Origin: Megamerina dolium
Taxonomy: Eukaryota > Arthropoda > Insecta > Diptera > Megamerinidae
Reading direction: 5' to 3'
Assembly (NCBI GenBank): GCA_963854835.1
Contig: OY978527.1
Span: 39,878,040 to 39,942,039 of the forward strand
Length of the DNA stretch: 64,000 bases
The notes below the pieces were generated by a model, which did not search any database, had not been told where the DNA came from, and saw only the letters and a program-made list of their open reading frames with translations. Of this stretch, positions 1-13,488 are shown in pieces. Every line of letters starts with the position of its first letter. Positions within the stretch are counted from its first letter, which is position 1. The position numbers and the translations under genes are program-made.

Positions 1-759
1 GGCCTTTGTATATAATTATTTAAATAATATTTTAAGTTATAAATATTTACATACAAGAGTTTAGTACATTTCAAACATGCATACATACACACATACATAT
101 TACATTGTAATTGAATTACGAGTAAGGGAAAGTAATGTAAAATAATGTTAGTATAACGATACACTTTTACTTTTTCATGTCGCTTTCTTATTTCGATAAC
201 TACTTTGTAAAATTGTCAAGAATAAAAGCACATTTATCATTTCCCTCTGTTATTTGTTCAAATACCTAATATTTCAGCTTCGAGTTACTTTGTTACTATT
301 AAATTAGATTTAACTTATTTTACAAATTAGTTTTTAAGTAATTTCTTAACATTGTAAATTAAAAACAAAAAAATGGATATCAGATGAAATGCAGTTTCAG
401 AAATAAAGATTTTTTTTTTGTAATATATACCTAATCTTGAATTCAAATTAATCGTGTTACTGTTACTTCGGGTGTGTGTGTATATATTGCAAAAATACAA
501 ACATATTTAGCTCTTGTAATATTTTATTAATCACAATTGAAATTTGAAATTAAATAAAGTGTAATTATAACATCCCTTGTTGTATATTATTTGTTAGACC
601 CTTCAACGTGAGCTGGTAACCTGTGGAGAGTGTGTTCAGTTGGCAAAAAACTTATTTTTAGTTCACAATTTTTGTTAATGTCAAAAAGGCTCCCTCAACA
701 TGAATGGGTATGTTTACATCGACAGGGTAGTATTATACTCGTAAATCCATCTAATTATT
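1..759. other. AT-rich intergenic stretch
   Basis: No convincing coding region, RNA gene or repeat boundary is visible. The stretch is strongly AT-rich with many poly-A and poly-T runs. It could include an untranslated end of a gene outside the window, but nothing here shows that. Confidence 0.5.
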
Positions 760-1335
760 ATAACGGGTGTTTTGTTTTGTTGCACGAAATCTTTCGATAG
801 GGACATTTATGGTGTGACAGATGAGAATTGTCAAACTGTGTTGACATTTCTGTTCAGTAAAATTTGCGATTTCATCATGAATCGTTTAAGGCCAGAACAA
901 CGCTTATAAATTGTTGAATTTCATATTCAAAAAAATAATTCTGTCCTCGAAGTTCATAGAGCAATTTTTATCTAAAAATTGTGTTTAGCGATGAAGCTTA
1001 TTTCAAGTTCAACGGTAAAAAACTGCCGAATTTGGAGCGAAGGCAATCCTCAAGATGTCATTGAATCACCATTAAAATTTACTGTTTGGTGTGGTTTACA
1101 CGTTGGCGGTATCATCGGCCTTATTTCTTTCGAAATGAGGATGAAGCTGCCGTTACAGTGAATGACTAGCGTTATCGGGCCATGCTAAGTGACTTTTTGT
1201 CTCCACAAATCGACGACATTTGGTTTCAACAAGATGGAGCTACATGCCATACAGCGTGTACAACAATCGAGTTATTGCAAAATCAATTTAGCGACAATTT
1301 TCTTTCCAGAGGCGGTCCTGTCAACGCTTCTTGAC
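760..1335 (+). mobile_element. Decayed mariner/IS630-like transposon, internally deleted
   Basis: The start reads as the N-terminus of a mariner-like transposase (MNRLRPEQR, then a stop) from about 877. After an internal deletion near 965-985 the frame continues as a DDE-domain segment with the motifs NCRIWSE, TVWCGL and WFQQDGATCH (about 985-1290). Frameshifts and stops break it throughout. The left edge ACGGGTGTTTTG near 762 resembles the edge of the related fragment at 39785-40340. The family is recognised by motif only. It is a dead copy. Confidence 0.7.
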
Positions 1336-2150
1336 CAGAGGTGGGGGTAGTGCACTAAATTTTGAGTGGACGGAATTCTTAACTACCACTCATTCTACTT
1401 GTAGTGGAGCTAGTTGATATTATTAACTACTTATATGGTAGAATCGCACTATTATATTAGTGATAGTGAAACAAAATTTCCATTTCACGCCTAGTGGTAG
1501 TGAAGGGGAAAAATGTCCTCTAAATTAATATTAGTGCTTGAAAAAATTATTTCCACTAAATATTCTAGTAGTGGAAAAAAATATTTCTAGACTAAATTAT
1601 TTTAGAAAATGTAAGGAATATTAGTGTACAGCTGACAATTATGAATAATGGTTCAAACATTTGTAAAGTGTTCGAAAGTCATACAATCTTTAAAAGTTTC
1701 TCATAAAACCCATAGTATACCACTATTGTTAATACAGGAGAGTATTAATGATACAACTTGATTTCCTTTCTACGAGGTTCCTGCAACAACATCCAATGAG
1801 ATGGAGATGAGTTCGAAGCAGTTCAAGACATATTTACTCGATAAATCTAAGTCTCTGAGTACCCTCCGAAGTTAGTATATGATTAGAAATGTATTTATTA
1901 AATACAATACCCCGATACTATCTTCTGCTCCCATAGAATGGTTATTTTCTTTTTAGAGGATGATGGACGCTCCTAACATAAAAAACTTAAGCGATGAAAA
2001 CATAGAAAAATTAGTTCCGATAAGGGCGAATAATTTGAATTAATTTTTGCCTTTTCTTTGCATTGTAAGTTATAATATCAGTTTTTTACTGTTTTTGGTT
2101 TGGGTGATATGTGCTGTATGTTTTTTATTTGTTATATTGAAATATACGAA
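1336..2150. other. Non-coding, possible remnant of a short DNA transposon
   Basis: No gene is seen. From 1333 to about 1600 the sequence repeats variants of TAGTGGTAGTG and its complement CACTA, starting at CAGAGGTGGGGGTAGTGCAC. That opening resembles hAT-type termini, but I found no matching right end, so this is only a suggestion. Confidence 0.25.
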
Positions 2151-2157
2151 TTACTCG

Positions 2158-2990
2158 ATCTGACATATAGATGGCGGCAGTAGTTGAAAAAAATTACTTT
2201 GGTGAAAAGTGGCAACCTTCTAAAACATCTGTTTTAAGTTTCAAGGTGCCACGTTGTTTAGTACTTTTTTTGGAGCCATCGAAAATTAACGACCTCAGTG
2301 GATTTGTAAACATGGAAAAAATTGATCACCGTTATGTAATTCAATACTTTCATTTGAGTCTGCTCCTTCGTTTACGACCATAAAATATTGGGTGGGTGGA
2401 GTTTAAACGAGGTCGTACGAGCTGCCCAGACGAACACCGTAGTGGTAGACCAATTGAGGTGGCCACACCAGAAACGGTTAAGAAAATCCACGAAATGGTA
2501 TTGGATGATTGTCGGCAGAAGGTTCGTGAGCTATGTGAAATTACAGGCATTTCAAAAAGTGCTATACAACGTATATTGACCGAAAATTTGGAGATGAAAA
2601 AGCTCTGTTCAAGATGGGTGCCGCGTTTGCTCACAATAGAACAAAAACACCAGTTCACACATCCGCCATTGTGATGTCCAAAATCAGTGAATTAAAGCTC
2701 GAATTGCTTCAGCACGCACATTATTCGCCAGATTTAGATCCTTCGGATTATTTTCTATTTCCAAATTTGAAAAATTGCTTGGTGGTAGAAGATTTGCAAT
2801 CAATGAAGAGGTGGAGTCTGCGGTAGATGGCTATTTTAATGAGCTAGACAGTTCATACTATAAACAGGGTAACGAAGAAAGTGTATAGAGCTAAAAGGGG
2901 ATTATGTTGAGAAATAAAGAAAAATTTTCCCAAATTTGTTGTGTTTTCTTTCTTACAGCGGGTAGTTCTGGGATCGCCCTCGTATATTCT
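2158..2990 (+). mobile_element. Mariner transposon, internally deleted
   Basis: The N-terminal DNA-binding half of a mos1/mauritiana-type mariner transposase is readable at 2320-2665 (FKRGRTSC, SGRPIEVATPE, KVRELCEITGISKSA, SRWVPRLLT). It jumps directly to the C-terminal end at 2665-2890 (HYSPDLDPSDYFLFPNLK, then VYRAKRG). The catalytic middle is missing and frameshifts separate the parts. The C-terminal D-containing signature survives but the first two catalytic Asp regions are gone. It is not functional. Confidence 0.8.
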
Positions 2991-3189
2991 TCAAAACACT
3001 TATACGTATCGTAGTCATAATTCCGGTTACATTTTAACACAGTTGAGAATTTTAACTGCTGGAGGCAGTTAAATGGAGGTATTAAAAGTAATGTTAAAAA
3101 CGTAGTGGGATTAGTCAACACGAATAGCTCATATGCTTTATAAGTAGGAAAGAGATAGCTAGGTTTAGTGCTTTACTTACTTATGTGGC

Positions 3190-4470
3190 CATTACAGCCG
3201 AAAATCGATTTAGGTCGAATCTAGCATACTTCGCCAGCCAGCTGTTTTTTTCGCTCGAGAGGGGGCCTCAATCGCTTACTAAGCCCAAAGTAGCACCTGT
3301 TAGCAAGAGTGATCATTCGCAATATCTCCAGGCAGACGTCGTTGCTGGTGTTAATGTTGGTTCCAAGATAGATAAAGACTTTCACTACTTCAAAAGCGTA
3401 ACTATCAACAGTGGCGTGCTGTCCAAGACGCTGGGACTCTTTGTTTGTTGATACTAGGTAGTTCGACTTGCCCTCGTTCACCGTAAGACTCATTCGACGC
3501 GACTCTCTTTCCAACCCTAAGAATGCTGCACTGACTGCTCGCGTGTTCATGCCGTTCATGTCAATATCATTGGCATATGGTAACAGCATAGCTCGTGTGT
3601 GTCGATCTCTTTTAATTGGGTCTTCTCCAGGACTTGGTGTAGTGTGAAAATGTAGTCTATGGTATATTTACCAGGACTGAAGCCACACTGATAAGGTTCA
3701 ATCATTTTGATGAGCATAGGCTTGAATCTTTCACACGGTCCGCTCGATAGACCCTTGTATGTGATGAAAAGAAGACTTATTCCGCGATAGTTAGAGCAAA
3801 TTGAGGGTTTTTTTTTCTTATATACAAAACCAAGAACACTGAGCCTGAGCCTCGGACATGCTTTCGTCCGGCGGTATTCTGTTTATGAGCTAGTGTATGC
3901 TGGTGAGCAGCTCATCGTCTCCGATCTTAAACAACTCGGCAGGTAGGCCATCAGCACCTGTAGCTAGGTTGTTTTTCCCCTAGAAGTGGCCTCGCTAACC
4001 TCGTCATCGTCGAGTGATGGAACATCTACAACATCATCAGTGATTGGGGAGTTCGGGAGATCTTCTCCATTGGCGGGATTGTTCGAGGCGTCGCTGTTTA
4101 TTAACGTGGAGAAGTGTTCCTTCCATAAGCTCAGTACACTCTGCACATCTGTAGCCAGATTACCATTGTTGTCACGACAGGAAGACGATCCAGGATTTAA
4201 AGTCACATTCCTATCTCTACATATCTCTATCTCCTCACACTTGCGTGTTTCTAGCTCTCTCTTCTTACGCGTTTATTAACTGCAACAAGATAATTATCCG
4301 AGTCGATGTTGGCAACGCGGATTGATTTCAACTCCATCACACTGAAAGCATGCCTACCGTCAATCATCACGTGATTAATTTGGTTCTTCGTTAGTTGATC
4401 TGGAGTCAGCCACGTCGCTTTATGAATGTCGAGATGCTGAAATCTGGTACTGCTAATTATCATGTTTCAT
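3190..4470 (-). mobile_element. Non-LTR retrotransposon (LINE) fragment, minus strand
   Basis: Reading the minus strand from 4470 down, the end of an endonuclease domain comes first (ATWLTPDQLTKNQINHVMID, IDSDNYLVA). A linker follows (NLATDVQSVLSLWKEHFSTL, 3964-4206), then reverse-transcriptase pieces with a GPYQCGF-like segment near 3700. A degenerate catalytic box (YANDID replacing YADDID) and the thumb region VFIYLGTNINT lie at 3221-3589. An internal deletion joins two RT parts near 3600 and stops and frameshifts abound. The fragment at 49650-50275 belongs to the same family and continues further toward the 3' end. Confidence 0.8.
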
Positions 4471-4540
4471 GCTGCGGCGAAGTCTATCAGCCTCATTCCG
4501 TTATCGGAAGTGTTCTGGTGAAGGCTGAATTCCGTCGTAT

Positions 4541-4938
4541 AAAAAAAGTAAAGAGTTATCCATTTTGCGGTTTCAAAAGTAAATGTAAATAAAATACATA
4601 TAAAATATTTTTCATCATGATATTTCTTTTTTATTATAAAGTTTGAACGTTGACATTATGTGTGAAATACTACATCATTTAAATGACCACCACGTTGGAC
4701 GATTATGTAAACCATAATCTCCTCTTAAACCACGATATGTGGCTGTGGCAGAATCACAATTTTTGTAGTAGGTTTTTACAATTTTAATGCGTTGTGCGAT
4801 AGTTAAAAGATCCATTTTCGCAAATGTCAGACTTTGAACTGAAAAAGAAAGAAATTGTTTTAACAACTCAGTTTGACAGATGTCGAATTCTAGCCCTATA
4901 CTTTTGAAACCGCGAAATGGATAACCCTTTATAAAATA
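4541..4938 (-). mobile_element. Internally deleted mariner-like element with intact inverted ends
   Basis: Both ends share an inverted repeat: AGAGTTATCCATTTTGCGGT at 4552-4571 is matched in reverse complement at about 4908-4930, and the match extends to about 30 bp with a few mismatches. Inside, on the minus strand, only the first part of a transposase remains (MDLLTIAQRIKIVKTYY, then CDSATATYRGLR). It looks like an insert of about 400 bp derived from a full-length mariner by deletion. It sits within or beside the LINE fragment at 3190-4470. Confidence 0.7.
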
Positions 4939-5587
4939 CAAATATGATAGAGTGAAAAGAGAATGACTAACATATGCTTTCTACAGATTCCAACGTTCTT
5001 ATGGCTTTTGTATGAAATACGTGTTGATTAATCGCATTATAAAATTTGATATTCATTTATTAATCAATTCATTCCGCATTATTTATATTTTTCTTTTAAT
5101 TTTTTTCATAATTTGTTAATTTTTCTCGCAGCTGCACGAGTATTACGGGCGTGTGTCAAACGGAGTGCATGGTTTTATAGTAGGTATATAATGTGCAACA
5201 TTTTGATCGGCAATGATGTAGATCTCTCTTGAAATTTACTCTCAGATCACATCTGGCCTTCATCTTATCGGTTATTATTTCCTCTCGCTTGCTGATGAAT
5301 TAATGTACTTCATCCAAATTATCCCGCTTCAAATTATCCCAAACTTCAAATCAACATCAACATTATATTGTGCTGTGCGCATCGATATGCCTATTTACAC
5401 GGCGGTTAGGATGCTTTGAAAAATAGAAAGTATAAATGCATAGAATGTGAGAAGTAGGTCACATTCTATGCATTTAATGACTGATTCACATACAATTTTC
5501 TTCGCTTTGCTCGAGAGTTTGAACATTAACAACGAAGCATGAAGCGTAGAAGGTATGCTACAATGAACACTTTGACAGCTCCTGCGT

Positions 5588-6090
5588 TATAGCCTAGACA
5601 GTCGGTAGCATTAATCCGGATTAACCTGACAGACGGCAGTATTGCGGATTAACTAAACGGCTGATTGCTGTTTTATTAGGTCTGTCCACTTACATTACTA
5701 TCACTATCAATTTCTGTCATCTATCACTCTCGATATGAGAAAATCTACAAGAAGTACGTGAACTGAAAACTATCAGAAACTTGTAAATTGACATTCACCG
5801 TTCGTAATTGACAGCTGTTTTTATTTGTTCGCCAACACTTTTCATGTTGAAAACTGTTAACAGTTGTTGAAAGTTTTTTGTTAGCGAACACACCTAATGG
5901 TTTGTAAAATGGATGGAGAAAAATTCACAATAGACAATTTTCAGCAGTGTTGCCATCGCAAATTGCCCTAATCCTCTTATTTTGAGAATTAACTCATAGA
6001 GTTTATGCGGATTAGCTGCAGTTAATGCCCGAGTTAATTCGAATTAACTCGGTAATCCGGAATTAGGCTGCCGTCTGTCTAGGCTATAAT
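5588..6090. mobile_element. Short inverted-repeat element (MITE-like), about 500 bp
   Basis: Left end TTATAGCCTAGACAG (5587-5601) is matched in reverse complement at the right end CTGTCTAGGCTATAA (6076-6090). The similarity continues inward through GACGGCAG and a run of AATCCGGATTAA-type motifs. No coding capacity is seen. TA next to the ends would fit a mariner-type target site, but superfamily is not established. Confidence 0.65.
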
Positions 6091-6367
6091 CTCCAAATCC
6101 TTCGCTCAAGCTCTAAAAAAATGTATCCGTTATTTGTTGGAGTTTATGAGAAAATGCGATTCTGATGCACTAAACTCTTCGTATCCTCCCCTGCGGCGGA
6201 TAATGTCAGTGAGAAATGTCAAATGGTTTTTATATTAGTGCGTTTGAAAATTGGGAATAGCGTGGAATCGTTGTATTTTAGGTAAATAATATCTGCTATT
6301 TTAAATCCTTTGAAGTGATCAAATAAAAAATTTTAACAAAACTTCAATTGTAATTGTTAATAAACGA

Positions 6368-6545
6368 ATTATCAGAATATGATATTTATTCCAAAGTATT
6401 AAACTGTCTGTCAAAGTAAGAAAATAAGCGAAGCGAGAAGAAGAGAAATAAATCAATTAGAATTGCAATTGCTTCCTAATTGCTCTAAAATTGATTATGA
6501 GAATTATAGCAAAAAATCATAAGCGAAAGAGTCAATTGAACTCTT
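6368..6545 (+). repeat. Dispersed repeat, copy 1
   Basis: This segment (CGAATTATCAGAATATGA ... GTCTGTCAAAGTAAGAAAA ... GAGTCAATTG) recurs in the same orientation at about 18563-18735 with scattered differences. A weaker third similarity lies near 18915-18990. No coding potential. The type of element is unknown. Confidence 0.6.
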
Positions 6546-8808
6546 CATTTCATTTCTATATTTTTTATAGCACTGACAAATATAAAGTGCAGATAGCAGC
6601 TACAGTAGGCCAACCGTAGACGAAAAAGTGGAAACAGTGGTAGCGAACATGATGTGTTGTTGCCGGTCCTAACCCTGTACTGGCGCAAGCAATTGGCTAG
6701 TAATGAAAGGAAAACAGCTGCAAAACAGCTGTAGACCGAAAGCATCCTCGTATCATAATAAGCAACTTCAGTGCGTGGTCATGAAGCTGGTGCTCTACCT
6801 GATATCTACATACACAACGCAGTTATATGAGAATCGAGAGGTCTTCAACCAAGATATAGTCTTATAATTGTCGTTAAATGCCATTCCTAATCAAACGGAT
6901 GTGCACCAAGAAGCATGGGTAATCGCTCAGTACATTGAACATTCCAAGACCACAACAAATATTTAGAGTTTACACTCGATAGCATTATCTCGACTCCAAT
7001 ATAGACTGGAGCACCTCTTCAACGAATGCGTGAACTAACAGCGCTACATAGACGAAATGTGCTAAGGCTGTGCATACCGCTGTGCTAACGACGAAGATTC
7101 CACTGGAAGTTAAGCCACTGAGTTGCAGCGGATGTATCAGAGCGGTGCGCGAAAAGCTAGGAGTGCTGCATAAATGCTAATGAAAAGTGGCAAAAGCGGT
7201 GCAATCAGTCAATAAAAGGTGGATTTACACACTAGATAGTGTCACGATACATGGAGAAAAAAAATGAAATTTGTTCAGAGTTTCTTAACACTTACCTTGA
7301 GAGTGTTCTAGGACTGTAAAAAAAATATTTTCGGAGCCCTGTAAAAACCGCAAAACTTAAAAATTTTTTTTCTTTAAATTTAAATTAAATTAAATTATTT
7401 TTAATAACTTTAAATAAAGCATTATAAGTATACTTAAATGAAATAAAAAAAACACGGAAATATATTTGTTTATGTTTTATTGATTAAATTTGTTACATTG
7501 TGAAAATCCTTGTTTGCATGACAATTTTCAAAGAGGCTGCATTCATTTATTTGTAACGTAGAAAAACGTTTATATTATTTAAATGAAATAATTAAATTTA
7601 TTGAATATATTTTATTAATGTTCTTAATTGTCTTAGTGGAATAAATACAGGTGATGTACGTAATGACAGGCTCGTTCTGACACTCTCCAAGCTCAATGTT
7701 GTATTTTGGAATACTTCGAAAACTCAAAAACAGTAACAGAGAAGTGTAAATACTTAGTGGGATTTTACACTATTAAACTTTTGCTGACGATATTTTTCTT
7801 GTTTTACTCTCTCGTCTATATTCTGCCCAAGAAAAGATTGAAGTGAACTATTCATTCCTCTTTTTTACTTTGTTCATTTCTGAACACAACAACAATTTCA
7901 TTGGCTGTGCAGCAAAAGTTTGGTAGTATAATATCCCAATTAGTAAAACAGTGTGAATCTATTGCTATTGTCTTGGTAAAATTGTCTTATATAAACTCCA
8001 AGTAATCTTTGGATCAAGGTACATAATGCGCCATTAGGGAGATTGACGGAGAAAAAGTAAATAAAATAACAACAACCACATGGGGTAAGAAAAAGATGAT
8101 GTAGAAATACAACAGAAGGAGAAAAGATAACAACACACTAATTGACATTATAAAAATCCAGTTTCTGACATTATATGGCGCAGCTAAGAGGAATCTCTTA
8201 CAATTGCCCTACCTCTATTAATAGCTGCAAGCGAGTTGCAAAAGAACACTCCCTTATTTATCAAATTGCATGCAAAGCAACAGCCAAATAAGCGAGCTCG
8301 TTTATTTTAAGCGAGTTTAATTGAACTCGCTTAAATATTAAGCGTGTTTAATTGAACTCGTTTATTTTAATTTTTTAATATTAAGCGACCTGAGTTGTAG
8401 GGTTGTAAAGTAAAAAAACAACACTATTGTGAATGGGCTAGTGGAATTTGCTTGGGATATTTCAAATACACGTCAAATTATTGTACATATCAACAAAACG
8501 AAGCAAAATAAAGCAAGTGCAAGTAAAAATTGATTAAATTGTTTTACCGATTAGCGGCAAAAGATAGCCGCAACCTTAGTTCGTATTCTAATGACATTTA
8601 TGAAAATACATTCATCAGCTTCTTTTATGAGTCTGGTTTGTGCATACAGATTTTGCACAAGCCTCTAAAAATAAACATACATACATGCTCGTCTGTACAC
8701 CCATTTATGTACGTCAGCCAACTACAAGTCAGTATGTACTTGTATTGTCAATTAACCAAAAAGACATTTGTGACAGAACGTGTTTTATCCACTTCAGTAG
8801 TATAAAAG
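6546..8808. other. Long non-coding stretch upstream of Tma7
   Basis: No gene is supported; frames near 6545-6745 and 8530-8820 are short and lack family signatures. The last part probably includes the Tma7 promoter and a non-coding first exon ending at 8808, where AAAAG is followed by GTAAGC. A 26-bp inverted repeat lies at 8308-8333. Confidence 0.5.
8308..8333. repeat. Short inverted repeat
   Basis: The arms TAAGCGAGTT and AACTCGCTTA surround TAATTG. Partial copies of the same motif follow at about 8340-8370, so this is a small cluster of related palindromes 500-600 bp upstream of the Tma7 coding region. Confidence 0.6.
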
Positions 8809-8837
8809 GTAAGCATATATAAAAAGCTAAAAACTAA

Positions 8838-9095
<258 letters not shown>

Positions 9096-9230
9096 TTCCA
9101 ACAGTTTTGTACTCTCGAATGTAACGAAATTAAAAGCATTTGTAAAATAGAATCATTTTTTATATAACAAATATATGTATATTTATGGTAAACTTTATAC
9201 ATATGTAACCGCTTTGTTCTGCACATGTGC

Positions 9231-9233
9231 TTA

Positions 9234-9299
<66 letters not shown>
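9231..9299. repeat. (TA)n microsatellite
   Basis: A near-perfect TA dinucleotide run of about 69 bp separates the converging 3' ends of Tma7 and ribokinase. Confidence 0.95.
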
Positions 9300-9303
<4 letters not shown>

Positions 9304-9334
9304 ACATATACTTAAAAATATGTGATATACATTC

Positions 9335-10658
<1,324 letters not shown>

Positions 10659-11493
10659 ACTGATATTCTAAGGATATTTAAATATCATATATAAACATAT
10701 ATATCGTAAATATGACTGTCCTGTAAAATTTGTAAAAGTACCACGTGCTATATATGGTTTGGTTTGGAAACTATTTATAAATGTTTTCTGAAGAGGATAA
10801 GAACAAAGTACTTCTGTGCTAATAATCAATAACCGCTTAAGTCGAGTTACGAAAGATTTGAGTTATATGTACCATCATACGTATCGATCATTAATTAAGA
10901 CAGGGATGCCGACATTACCACAATAACATATATTATTAATTATGACGTGACCACGAAATCGTCGAAATGGTATGATTGATTTCAAATGAATTGATACTGA
11001 CAGTTTTCATGAAATTTTGTACGAATTGTAAATTGTGTTGTGGCTGAATAGAATTTTATAAAAAATAGTGAAATATATACACCTAATTCTGTTTTTACAC
11101 GGTTTGAAAATAAACAAATTTAAAATTTTTTACGCGATTTTATTCCATTTAGCACGATTCAAAATCTTTTGGGCTTACATTTTTTTTGGTTAAATTTAAT
11201 TTTTGCGAAATATGTTCATATCACAAATTTAGGGAAATTCCCTTTTTGTGCATACAAGCAAATTTACTGGTCAGAGCAATTGTAAATAGCACAAATATAG
11301 GGGAATTCCCTTTTAGTGCATACAATCAAATTTATTTGTGACAGCAACTAGAATGTGTTAATATTTTCTGAACTATCCATGCAATCAGACGTGTTTGCTA
11401 AAGGGATTTTTAATAGGCAAATTTGATTTTCCAACGTTACATTAAATTATATATGTGATTTAATAAAATAAACCTGAATAGTTGTTCTTAAAC
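10659..11493. other. Upstream region of ribokinase
   Basis: No gene seen. A near-duplicate phrase, GGGAATTCCCTTTT-like with flanking CATACAA, occurs at about 11231-11262 and 11299-11335, suggesting a small local duplication of about 65 bp. The proximal part should contain the ribokinase promoter. Confidence 0.45.
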
Positions 11494-11858
11494 AACTGCC
11501 GTAGCTCAGTGGTTAGTGTGTTCGCCTTCTGATCTGTAGGTCGTGGTTCAATACCCGGCTGATGCATAACAAATTTAATATCGAAAAAATTTTTCTTTCG
11601 AACGATACCCACCTGTCGGCAAGCAACTGGCAATTCTTCCGACAGTAACAACTTGCCATGAAAAAACTTCTAAAAGGAACTCTGTGACAAAGCTCAGAAA
11701 AAGTGATGTCACAAGTGTTCTGCCGTTCGGAACCGGCTAAAATAAGTAGGTACATTCTAATACTGTCCAAAATTTAAGACGCACAACAGTAATGGAAGAG
11801 AAGCTCGGCCAATGAGCCCTTTGGGGCTTTAAGTGCCACATATTTATTTATTTTAGTT
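11494..11858 (+). mobile_element. tRNA-derived SINE, full-length copy
   Basis: The head looks like a tRNA gene with RNA polymerase III boxes: A-box TAGCTCAGTGG at about 11502 and B-box GGTTCAATACC at about 11544. It is followed by an unrelated body (AACTCTGTGACAAAGCTCAG, CGGAACCGGCTAAAATAAGT) and a tail CTTTAAGTGCCACATATTTATT. The copy at 40525-40893 matches along its whole length. At least five more partial copies are in the window. It cannot be a real tRNA because the acceptor stem does not close and the body follows directly. Confidence 0.85.
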
Positions 11859-11859
11859 G

Positions 11860-13486
11860 TTGCATGGTATATTCATTTTGGTCAGATGTTTGTGTCCACT
11901 TGAAGGAATCTCCGGAGATATAGACATAGATATATATTCATGATCAGCGTCGCTTAAATTTTCGATTTAACGATATCCGTCCGTCCGTCCGTCTGTCACC
12001 TGGCTGGTTCGCACGATAACTTGAGTAAATATTGAGCTATTTCGACGAAATTTGGCACAAGTAACCTATGATGCAAGGGTACGGAGGGGATTGATATTGC
12101 GCATGATCGGTCAATAGCCACGCCCACACCAAGCATTCAAAGCGACTAACCTCGGAATTTTCAAAATCTTCAACTTGCTATAACTCACATAATATACCAC
12201 AATATTTAGCACATAGAGTTATATCATACTACTATATAACCCCGCCAAAAGTGGGTAAGCCACTCCTACTTTTTAGCGTAGCTCTCATACAAAGTGTCTG
12301 TACTTCTTTTAAATTGAAATACTGTAACTTCTGCAATCTTCTGTCCAGAATAACCATAATTGACACTTAGATTAATATGGTAGTCGGAAATAATATGGCA
12401 GAAAATCAGTGTGCCACGCCCACTCCTTCATGGGTCTCCCATACAAAGTTGCGGAAATTAAAAAAAAATGTTACCGGTTATAACTTGCAAACTATTCAGC
12501 GTAGAATAACGAGATTTAAGGTATGAATTAGTATTGTACGAGCAACTAGGCTCACAGGAAATGGGCGCACCATGCCCACTGTTTATCGTAGCCCCCATAC
12601 AAATTTTAAATTGAAACAGCCGTAACTTCGGCAATCTTCTGTCCAGAATAACCATAATTGACACTTAAATTAATATCGTAGTCGGAAATAATCTGGCAGA
12701 AAATCAGTGTGCCACGCCCACTCCTTCATGGGTCCCCCATACAAAGTTGCGGGAAGTAAAAAAAAATGTTACCGGTTATAACTTAATATAGATTAATATC
12801 GTAGTCGGAAATAATCTGGCTAAAAATCAGCGTACCACGCCCACTTCTTATTGGGGCTCCCAAACAAAGTTGAGGAAATTTTAACCGCCATAACTTACAA
12901 ACTATTCAGCGTAAACAACCAGATTGAAGGTGTGGATTAGTATTGCAGGAGCAAATATACCCACAAGAAATGGGCCAGCTACGTCCATTGTTTATAGTGG
13001 CTCCCATACAGGATGACTGAATTTCTTTTAAATTGAGATAGCTGCAGCTTCTGCACTCTTCTGTCTAGAACAATCATAATTAATACTTAGGTTAATATGG
13101 TAGTTGTACATAATCTGGCCACGCCCACTTATTAATGCGGCCACCATACAAAGTTGCGAAAATTTTAAAAAATTTAAACCGCTATAACTTACGAACTATT
13201 CAACGTAGGACAAACAAATTTAAGGTGTAGATTAATATTGAAAACTTAATTTGATTTACAAGAAAGAGGTAAGCCACGCCAACTTTTTATATAGCTCCCA
13301 TACTAAGTCTCGGAATTATGTTAAAAACCTCCTTGAAATTATCCCTTTTAGAACTCTCATAACATACAAAGTACTTCGTCAAAGTCAACCATATTTCGGG
13401 TGTAAATTAGTAGTATATGCAAAAATTGTTTATCAAAAAGTGGAAATAAAAGAAAAAGATGGATATTTGAGTAAACTTTTTATATA
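11860..13486 (+). repeat. Large tandem-repeat element, copy A (left part)
   Basis: It starts with GCATGGTATATTCATTTTGG and contains ATCTCCGGAGATATAG, a CCGT tetranucleotide run at 11977-11992 and then imperfect repeats of roughly 300 bp. The phrase CTTCTGTCCAGAATAACCAT recurs at 12338 and 12636 and, diverged, at 13058. GCCACGCCCAC and CCATACAAAGTTGCG recur several times. It is interrupted by the Tc1 insertion at 13489-15139 and resumes at 15142-15186 (ATGCAGGGTATAATTTGGTC). An inverted copy lies at 32789-34050. No coding potential. Confidence 0.75.
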
Positions 13487-13488
13487 TA

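Noticed and set aside
7260..7720. Possible inverted-repeat element (GAGAGTGT near 7310, ACACTCTC near 7680)
   Set aside because: Only about eight bases match with no further extension, which can occur by chance over this distance.
11494..11565. A genuine tRNA gene
   Set aside because: The A- and B-boxes are present but the acceptor stem does not pair, there is no clean 3' end, and the same head with the same following body recurs elsewhere, so it is a SINE.
11977..13300. CRISPR array or classic satellite at the repeats
   Set aside because: Repeats of about 300 bp are long, imperfect and without uniform spacers, and the genome is eukaryotic; they form part of a dispersed element.
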